From positions 1 to 37,820 of IMG/VR virus record IMGVR_UViG_3300037285_000140: a DNA stretch of 37,820 nt. One strand, given 5' to 3'. Positions 36,673 to 37,820 of the stretch are shown piece by piece (position 1 is the stretch's first letter; every line of letters begins with the position of its first letter). Under the pieces are notes generated by a model. That model was not told the DNA's origin. It saw only the letters and a program-made list of their open reading frames with translations, and searched no databases. This DNA comes from a virus. Position numbers and translations under genes: made by a program.

Positions 36673-37818
36673 CTAAGATATGATAACGATTGCCCGGATT
36701 AGGCTTTCGTAGAATAGATCACTAAGAAAAAATCCGTATATTGCTGGACTTGTATCCCAATGTCTGAGTGTGTATCCTAGTACTGATAGACACAGTATAC
36801 ATATAAACATCCAACTATGTATTGGAAAAGTTATAATACTCACTGTACTAATAGTAGTTAGTATCAAGAGATTTACCATATTTCTATAAGTTTTATAAAA
36901 ATATGCTACTCTAGCTAACAAATTAAAGCCATACCAACTTAATACTAAACAAATAAAAGTTACAAACGGTATAATATATATTATTTTATGTAATTGATTA
37001 ATTGTATTTTCAGCAGTAAAGACAAAGCCGTTCTCTAACATGAGATAATAGATTAAGACTTCACTGCCTGTGATAGGTATAGCTAAGATAAGCAAAGGAA
37101 GTAATGAACTAAGTGCGCCACTGTTGTTCGCTGCCTCTGCGGCTGCTATGCTCTTTAATACAGGCTTACGAAAAAATCGTTTGACTATATTGGCACTTGC
37201 ATAGCTGCCAAGAATGTTTGTTACACCCGGTATAAGGCCGCACCAAAAACCAATAAAGCTTCCTAGTAAAGCAGGTATTATAATACCTTTACCAACTGCA
37301 AATGTATTTATGCTCCGTTCCTTTGTTATGGACAAATCACGGTTAGTTGCAAGTTCGGGAACTATATACAATCCAACCATTATGCTTGCAAAAGGTATGC
37401 CCAGTGCTAAGTAAGAGTTGCCAAATGTAGCAAAACTATCAAAGGTAATAGGGTCAATTCCTACTCTTGCAAGTAGCCCGCCGAGCCCAAAGAGTGCAAG
37501 TGTAATTATCTTATTTTGTTTTGTAAGAAATGTAATCATTGTGATTGCACTAAAGATTACAATAGTCTGAACAACACTGTTATAGAATTTAAAAATATGC
37601 AATATATTAGGCAATACAGTAATAAACACGATTAATGCAAATGCTACACCTATACTACTGCTTATTGCATTGCTACTCACTGCAAGGCTGCCGAATCCTT
37701 TACGATACAATCGGTGGCCTTCCCTAGCAGTGCTAATTGCTGTTGCATCGCCGGGGATGCCGTATAATATTGCTGTAACGCTATTTGTGTAGTTGGCCGT
37801 GATTAGTACGGCAACATA
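36673..37818 (-). CDS. tctA: TctA-like tripartite tricarboxylate transporter permease, 5' end outside window
   Basis: 381 residues are visible, and the frame stays open through the window edge at 37818; a TTG at 37710 is not the start. TNSVTAILYGIPGDATAISTAREGHRL is the first TctA signature (GIPG followed by a charged G-x-x-L), given here in two parts. The second half has FWCGLIPGVTNILGSYA and AAAEAANNSGALSSLLPLLI, the mirrored signature of the family. Eight or more hydrophobic segments are visible. The canonical partner TctB is not between this gene and tctC; it could lie upstream, outside the window. Confidence 0.85.
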   Translation of the reverse strand, partial: YVAVLITANYTNSVTAILYGIPGDATAISTAREGHRLYRKGFGSLAVSSNAISSSIGVAFALIVFITVLPNILHIFKFYNSVVQTIVIFSAITMITFLTKQNKIITLALFGLGGLLARVGIDPITFDSFATFGNSYLALGIPFASIMVGLYIVPELATNRDLSITKERSINTFAVGKGIIIPALLGSFIGFWCGLIPGVTNILGSYASANIVKRFFRKPVLKSIAAAEAANNSGALSSLLPLLILAIPITGSEVLIYYLMLENGFVFTAENTINQLHKIIYIIPFVTFICLVLSWYGFNLLARVAYFYKTYRNMVNLLILTTISTVSIITFPIHSWMFICILCLSVLGYTLRHWDTSPAIYGFFLSDLFYESLIRAIVIIS

Positions 37819-37820
37819 GT

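Noticed and set aside
1-37820. tRNA genes or CRISPR arrays.
   Set aside because: I saw no cloverleaf-like segment with a TTCRANNC arm in the few non-coding gaps and no regularly spaced repeats; the only tandem repeats are in-frame coding repeats at 25398 and 31154.

Overview
The window is part of an AT-rich genome of a lytic T4-like myovirus of the marine type. The diagnostic genes are a gp43-type DNA polymerase, a gp45 sliding clamp, a T4 RNase H-type 5' nuclease, a DsbA-like protein, a tail-fibre protein with the short N-terminal domain typical of marine phages, and many small ORFs of the kind conserved among cyanophages and pelagiphages. Genes are packed tightly, mostly on the + strand, with many ATGA or TAATG overlaps. 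Two promoter classes are visible: sigma70-like TTGAC(A/G/T)-N17-TATAAT boxes, and T4-late-like GATAAATA boxes placed just upstream of genes. The host cannot be read directly. The tripartite-tricarboxylate-type transporter genes and the overall gene content would fit a marine alphaproteobacterium, which is inference.

Layout. 1-6.0 kb: small virion-associated or unknown proteins, several sharing a short N-terminal motif, plus a nucleotidyltransferase-fold protein. 6.0-10.9 kb: dsbA and then DNA polymerase gp43 in three pieces. A +1 frame break lies in the palm domain. A split intein interrupts the catalytic YGDTDS motif, and a free-standing Vsr-like (EDxHD) homing endonuclease sits between the intein halves. 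10.9-12.8 kb: a sugar-nucleotide cassette (cytidylyltransferase, phosphomannomutase-like, nucleotide-sugar dehydrogenase) between polymerase and clamp. 12.8-16.9 kb: clamp, DpdA/TGT-like transglycosylase, and a possible T-fold protein. 16.9-19.6 kb: glycosyltransferase, candidate PD-(D/E)xK nuclease and GalE-like epimerase. 19.5-22.2 kb: small proteins and a phosphoribosyltransferase. 22.2-24.7 kb: folE, a minus-strand HNH endonuclease, a duplicated folE 3' end, and queE. 24.7-28.2 kb: small proteins and rnh. 28.3-30.8 kb: a MoxR-type AAA ATPase with a VWA/HExxH protein. 30.8-33.4 kb: conserved phage proteins and a tail fibre. 33.4-37.8 kb: GNAT-like protein, alpha/beta hydrolase, ATP-grasp enzyme, and minus-strand TctC-like and TctA-like transporter genes, the last cut by the window edge.

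How the parts may work together. FolE, QueE and the DpdA-like protein point to 7-deazaguanine modification of phage DNA. QueC is not in the window and QueD is absent or divergent. The sugar-nucleotide genes and glycosyltransferase could add to this modification or act on the virion or host surface. Two genes (27539 and 32571) carry a late promoter inside a hairpin that masks their ribosome binding site, the logic known from T4 genes e and soc: read-through early RNA is silent and late RNA is translated.
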